A DNA stretch of 64,000 nt. Source: Schoenoplectus triqueter. Its lineage: Eukaryota; Streptophyta; Magnoliopsida; Poales; Cyperaceae. Of this stretch, positions 58,721-64,000 are shown piece after piece (position 1 is the first letter of the stretch; each line of letters opens with the position of its first letter). The notes below the pieces were generated by a model. That model saw only the letters and a program-made list of their open reading frames with translations, was not told where the DNA came from and did no database searches. Position numbers and translations under genes: made by a program. The stretch is taken from contig CAXKVV010000043.1 of NCBI GenBank assembly GCA_964058805.1, forward strand, positions 62,001 through 126,000, read 5' to 3'.

Positions 58721-59460
58721 TCATAAGGTTTAGTGATTGATTAGCAGTTGATTAGGGTTAATACGCTGAGGTGGCTCTGCCTGATTGGTTATTTATCTGA
58801 TGAACAATTATTTAACACTAATGGTCTGTTAATGACTGGATGATGTGGGCTTGTCCAGTAATGCCATGTGTATCACCTTGTGCTGATTTGTACCAATCAA
58901 ATGGAGCCACCTGTAATCCCTGTGTATACTATGCGATGACATGGCACCAGTTAATGCATGACACGTGGCACCAAGTGGGGCCCACTTGTCAGTCATCTCG
59001 TGGTATGGTGGGGCCCACATGGCTGAGGTGGACCAATAGGGAAGTGCCATGTGGCATTTAGCTGCTGAGGTGGCTCACTCTGTGTGCTGCCATTTGGCAT
59101 ACCTCCTGCTGGTGTGGACCACTCACAGATGGCCATATGGCTCAAATGGTGATGTGGTCTGTGATGTGGACCAATGATAGGCAGCCACATTGCTCTGTCT
59201 GGTCTGACTGGGTGAGAGGGTATTCTGCCATGTGTCACGCGTTGAGTGAGGTGGACCAGTGAAAATAAGCCACATGGCTCTAATGGGTGACATGGTGAAC
59301 TGGTAGCTTGCCACTTGTCTCTGTTTGGTGGAGTAGTTGCTGATGTGGCCCACTGGCTGTCTGCCACGTGGCACTGAGGTGGGGCCCACCTGTCAGTGAC
59401 TCATACCATGGTGGGGCCCACTTGCTGACATGGCCCAATGAGAGGCTGCCACGTGGCACA
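58710..59460. repeat. GTGGGGCCCAC / CCACGTGG palindrome cluster
   Basis: Perfect GTGGGGCCCAC at 58975-58985, 59008-59018, 59379-59389 and 59411-59421. CACGTG at 58962, 59365 and 59450. Many variants, such as GCCACATGGCT, CCATGTGGCA and GGTGGACCA, alternate between them. The near-palindromic words keep frames open on both strands, so the overlapping frames here are not genes. Confidence 0.85.
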
Positions 59461-59929
59461 CCCTCTCTCCTCGTTTATTTTATATCTCCTGTGTTTCTTG
59501 CACCCAGTTTGTACCCAGAGCTGCTGTTATCCCCAACTTGCACCCAGAATTGCTCTGATCAAATCTCAGCCTTTGATCTTTCCTTTTAATCTATTTTATC
59601 TTCCCTGAATTTATTCTGATAGCTCCATTTATCCAAAAATTATGAAATTTTCACCAAAAATCCCTAAATTCATGATGATCATCCCTGTAATTTTTAATTC
59701 CATTTTTGCCCTTGCCTCTCTGAATTAAAAATTCTTTTATCCATAAAACCCTATTATTCCTTATGAATTAATCCCTGATTTCAATTGTAGCTTTGTGTCT
59801 CTGCCAATTATCTCTCTCTTGCAGAAACCACCCTAACTAAATACCAATTAGACTTATATTGATATTCATTAGGGCTTGATCTGATCAACAGTTGATTACA
59901 TGTCAACAGTTGATACAAATCTAGACTTG

Positions 59930-60120
59930 ATCAGATGGTTGCTCCCAGCTTTGGCACCTGATCAGTCTTGTGAAATTGACTTTCAATCCCTTAACATGAG
60001 GGTGACTTGGTCAAAGAACTGACTACTTATCAGTAATTGACACAAATCAAAGCATGGTTAGGTGGTTGCTTGTAGCTTTGGCACCAGGTCAGCCTTGAAA
60101 GCAAAATCACATTTGGAATT
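59930..60120 (+). repeat. Two ~125-bp direct copies
   Basis: GATGGTTGCTCCCAGCTTTG / GGTGGTTGCTTGTAGCTTTG, each followed by GCACC(T/A)G(A/G)TCAG(T/C)CTTG. Confidence 0.75.
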
Positions 60121-60259
60121 TCTCATGACTAGTTGCATCGAAATGCTAGCTTGGCATTGACATCATTTCATGTAGCATAGGGATTATACTGCTTCAGCTC
60201 CTTTCTAGGGTTAGCTCCAAAGGCAGATTTTTAGGGTTCAACTCTGACTCCTATAATAG

Positions 60260-60780
60260 GTCACTGAGGTGTGGGGTCCACCTGTCAGTGAAAATAGTCA
60301 CATGAATGACTCATCAGATAGGCTAGGTTCATGTTGTCAGGTTCATCTACAAGGGACTGCCAGGTGGGTCCCACTTGTCAGAGAAAATGTAGTCAAATGG
60401 CTGACCCCTCGGGAGATCTCTCTCTCTAGAACCTCCTGGGAGTCAGCCACCTCGAATGAGCAGGAGGTGGCTGGGTATTTATATCCTTGCTCCATACTTA
60501 GGATTTCCTTGTGGGATTAGTGTTTAACCTCTGTTCCGGGTTGATTAATTTTCTTAGCAAAATGGGCTAGGTCCATGTCATTGGAGCTGCTCACAAGGGA
60601 CTGCCATGTGGGTCCCACTTGTCAGAAAAATGTAATCAAATGGCTGACCCATCAGGAGATTTTCTCTCTCCTAAATCTCCCGAGGGTCAGCCACCTCGAA
60701 TGAGTAGGAGGTGGTGGGGTATTTATATCCTCGTCTTTCACCCTAATATTTCATTGTGGGATTAATGAATTTGTTCCGGG
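60260..60780 (+). repeat. Two ~245-bp direct copies with GTGGGTCCCAC
   Basis: AAGGGACTGCCA(G/T)GTGGGTCCCAC starts at about 60352 and 60596, followed by CTTGTCAGA, AATGGCTGACCC, GGTCAGCCACCTCGAATGAG (or AGTCAGCC...) and GGTATTTATATCCT. Perfect GTGGGTCCCAC at 60364-60374 and 60608-60618. Confidence 0.88.
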
Positions 60781-60914
60781 GTTAAGCAGCGACCTCTCCT
60801 GATTAGTGGGCCATCTTTCATTGCTTTCTCTTCTTCCCTCTTCTCATGATTTATCATTAATCATCAATTTTATTTTCATTTATTCATCTATTCATCCTTG
60901 ATATCTTTCAAGGG

Positions 60915-63410
60915 TAAACACCTAGGAACACAACTGCACACAAAGTCAAAGAACCTACTACAGAATGATTCAATCCTCCAGACTAGAAGGCAAACTCATC
61001 CTCGGATTAGTTTAATCTTACTAGCCTGTTTGGTCATGAATTACTTGTTCATGACACAGGGCCATCATGATATCACCTCCTTGGACACCATGATGTTCTT
61101 CCACTTGTGTTAACGTCATAGGCTTAGTCATTCTCTGACGTGCGTCATGATGTTCTTCTCTCAACTGACTATACTGGATGTTGCATTACTTGTGCAAGAA
61201 TCATTGTATTACTTCACATCATCTTATGTGAGCATGTTTAATCATCTCTAAATCATGGGTTTTGAATATTTAACCGATTCACAGATTCAGAGTTATCTTG
61301 TGTACAAAATTAGACTCGGGGCTCATGACTGGTCTAACATTGAGACAGGTTTATTAGAGGATGAGCTTAAAAATTATCATACATGTTATGTCTCATCAAT
61401 CAATCAATCAAGGTATATCATCACCTCATTGATCATTCACATTCTAGAAATCGTGTAACGATTCAATAAACCGTTACAACACTTCAACAAATCGTTATAA
61501 CGTTTCCACAAACTATTATAACGCTTTCAGAAGATATCAGATTTTTCAGAGAATTAGTCAATAAGGGGGTCAAAACATTACCAATGCTTTGTATATCGTT
61601 CAACGTTTTAGAAAGTCGTTCCAACGATTATCTAATATATGTTGACTTGTTAGAGAATGACCAAAGCGTTGCTAACGTCCTGTGAAGTGTTATAACGATT
61701 TGGTGAATCGTATGACGATTTAGATAATCGTTACAATGATTCCTCAGAACATATTGACTTGTCAGAGAAGAATCAAAGTGTTGCCAATGTCTCATGAAAC
61801 GTTCAATGCTTTGGTAAATCGTATAACGATTCAGAGAATTGTTATCACGATTCTTTGTTATTATTATAATTATTATTATTCTTTTTTGTTCTATTTTGAA
61901 TTTTATTTGTAGAAAATTATTTACAAAGATGTTAAAAGATGATTTAACTCTTATTATATTTTTATTTGGATTTTAGGCTTTTTATGATAGCTAAAAGAAT
62001 AAGATTTATTTTATTATTATATTTTATTTAAATTTTAGACTTTCTTTTTATAATGACCAAAAGAATATACTTTGTTTATCATGTAGTTTTATTTCGAATT
62101 TTCATATGATGGTCAATAGGGTAAGGTGTATTTATTACTTATTATTTTTATTTATCTTTTGTTTTTATGAAAAAATTATTCAAAATAATATCTAACTATT
62201 ATTCATGAATTTTATTGTTATTTATTTTCTTTTTATAATAGCTAAATAATAGAATTTGTTTCATTGAATTTTATTATTATTCATTTTATGAAAAATCACT
62301 TAAAAAATAGTAAAATATATATAATAATGATTTATGATTTTATCTGGATTTTTAGAATTTTTATAATAGCTAAAATCACAAGTCAAAGCTAAGTCAAATA
62401 GAAAAATTCAATATAATATCTTTTTCTTTTAAATTGTTTTCATATAATAGTATTTACAAAATTAAACAATTTTTATATAGAAAAATACTATGGAAAATAA
62501 AGAATTTTTAGAAATAAATTTGAGTAAATTTGAAGTTTGAAAATATTTTTAAATGATTTATTTACTCTTTATTTCCAATTTTCTGTTATTAATTGAATTT
62601 TGGGTTGAATGAACTGGGCTGAGATTTATTAACTGTTAGGCCCATTTACTAACTGGGCTGAGATTAATGCATGGATTAATCTGGACCATTGGATTTATAT
62701 TGAGATTAGCACATATATTTTATTTAATATTTTATTATACTTGGGCCGCCATATATTGTTAAGATACGCACTAAACAAATTAAAGGCCTAGATTAAATTG
62801 TGCTTTAATTTTCTAAACGCCCAATGGTCCAGATCTCTTGAATTTGTCCCAAGATTCGTGTGATCCTTTGAGATTAGTGTTGCACCAGTCTCCCTCTGTC
62901 CCCTCTCTCTCATGCTTTAATATACGTGTTGCGGTGGTGATCTTGGTGTTACGATGGCCTGATCGGAGATCAGACACCACTGTTGGCGTCGCCTTGGTAT
63001 GGGGAGTGTGGCTGCACACTCTAATTGTGCATCAATGCGTTGGATCGCCGACACCACCTCTAATGGTTGAGTTCTGTACCGAACTTCGGTACCAAGAGTA
63101 TCTAACTTGCAATTAGAGTACATTTTGTTGTCATTCTCCTTAGTTCTTGACTCGTCTTGTAAATTAAAGCCTTAATCAACATTGATAAGGCACCTTGTGC
63201 TTGTGATTTCATTTGTTCTCATTTGAATTATCATGGAGCAGTACCGAAGATCGATATTGATCACTTACTTCCGATTATAAGCTATACTCTCAATTGATTG
63301 TCAAGATCAACTCTTCTCATTGTCATAGGGTTATTCGCCTATATTTTAGCAGTCAATTTGAATGCATAACCCTCTCAATTGGCGATGCAATTGGTACTGC
63401 TATGCTTATT
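60915..63410 (+). repeat. Large non-coding repeat block B
   Basis: Diverged partner of 54066-56960 in the same orientation (landmarks listed there), about 6.8 kb downstream. Shorter mainly because the ATGTTCTTGTCTCG tandem section is reduced. No coding domains. Confidence 0.6.
61440..61855 (+). repeat. Three ~105-bp units with GTTATAACGATT motifs
   Basis: Units from about 61540, 61638 and 61750. Each has GACTTGT(T/C)AGAGAA or similar, a (C)AAAG(C/T)GTTGC(T/C)AA(C/T)GT core and TCGTATAACGATTCAGA-type words. Not present in block A. Confidence 0.75.
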
Positions 63411-64000
63411 GTCAAACCGTGAAATTTACTTAAGAAATAAGGATAATTAATATAACAAATAAATTAATTTAATATAAATTAGTAAATAACCTAAAATAAT
63501 AATTAAAGAAATATAAATATAATTATACAACTATAAATAAACAATAGTCCAAGTTAACAACAAAGAAAATAAAATTTGAATTTAAAACAAATAGATCGAT
63601 AAAATAAATATTAGAATAAAGATCTCAAAATTTAATCTATAACTTAACTGACCGACAAATCGCGATTTAAAATTAAAATAAGTAACTCAACCCATATCGA
63701 CCCATTACACCCAATGACCTACCTCACCAAGATCACTCTTGACTACCACATTTGATCCCTACTACCACCTCCATCTCTCCCACTCATTAAATGTGGCATT
63801 TAATGTCGATGTACTCTATCCCTTTCTCTCTCTTTCCCCCGCCACGCACTCCTCATCTCTCTCTTTTTCTCTCTCTCCCTGTCCCCTCGCTTTCAATCCC
63901 CCGTCCCTTCGTCTCTTCTCCCCTCTGCTCTCTCTTGCGACTCTGGTTCAAACCTCCGAGTTCTTTTCCCCTTTTTTTCCACCCCGCTCTCCCATCTGCT
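63411..64000. other. AT-rich then pyrimidine-rich right edge
   Basis: From 63780 the plus strand is C/T-rich (CTCTCTTTTTCTCTCTCTCC and similar), which could be the leader of a gene or element continuing beyond the window. No frame supports a call. Confidence 0.4.

Noticed and set aside
58405..59589. Several frames on both strands in the GTGGGGCCCAC region
   Set aside because: Near-palindromic, stop-poor words open frames on both strands together. No domains.
1..64000. A new multi-gene defence or metabolic system
   Set aside because: Outside transposons there are only three convincing genes, one pseudogene and one gene fragment, and they have no shared pathway or co-orientation.

Overview
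This window is nuclear DNA from a flowering plant. The evidence is AT-rich intergenic DNA, GT-AG introns, and plant-specific gene families (a CCT-motif regulator, XYPPX/glycine-rich A3-like proteins, a glucuronokinase relic). Plant transposon families fill the rest: Ty1/copia with initiator-tRNA-Met primer sites, a Ty3/gypsy-like LTR, an L1-type LINE, hAT, MULE-type, CACTA-like, Helitrons and MITEs. There are no bacterial or organellar operons, no CRISPR array and no tRNA or rRNA gene that I could recognise. The species cannot be fixed from the sequence.

Layout. 0-11.8 kb: a decayed copia element containing a reversed fragment of its own LTR, a 1.25-kb non-autonomous element with a 9-bp target duplication, a Helitron-like inverted-repeat complex, a 215-bp MULE-type MITE, and a copy of a GAGCTCG-rich hAT-like repeat. 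11.8-17 kb is the first gene island: two A3-like proline/glycine/histidine-rich genes, on the minus strand (11842-12497) and plus strand (16223-16815), flank a broken glucuronokinase gene on the minus strand (12960-14957). 17.2-29 kb: an unexplained coding-like tract, two copia elements (one lacking reverse transcriptase, one near full length with both LTRs) and a Helitron. 29.5-41.2 kb: a LINE 3' end, a second Helitron of the same family in reverse, several MITEs (one almost perfectly palindromic), telomere-like DNA and a gypsy-like LTR. 41.6-46.5 kb is the second gene island: a three-exon CCT-domain gene with a (CT)n(AT)n tract touching its ATG, and the first coding exon of a small membrane protein. 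46.9-51.5 kb: a complete 4.6-kb hAT element with exact 8-bp target duplication, GGGTACC-rich subterminal repeats, a seven-unit 104-bp satellite and a degenerate BED/hAT transposase. 52-63.4 kb: a large, apparently non-coding repeat complex with duplications at several scales, including two related 2-3 kb blocks about 6.8 kb apart and a cluster of GTGGGNCCCAC palindromes.

Only three genes look intact: the two A3-like genes and the CCT gene. They are not an operon. Nothing points to a new multi-gene system. The most novel material is in the transposable elements and the 52-63 kb repeat complex.
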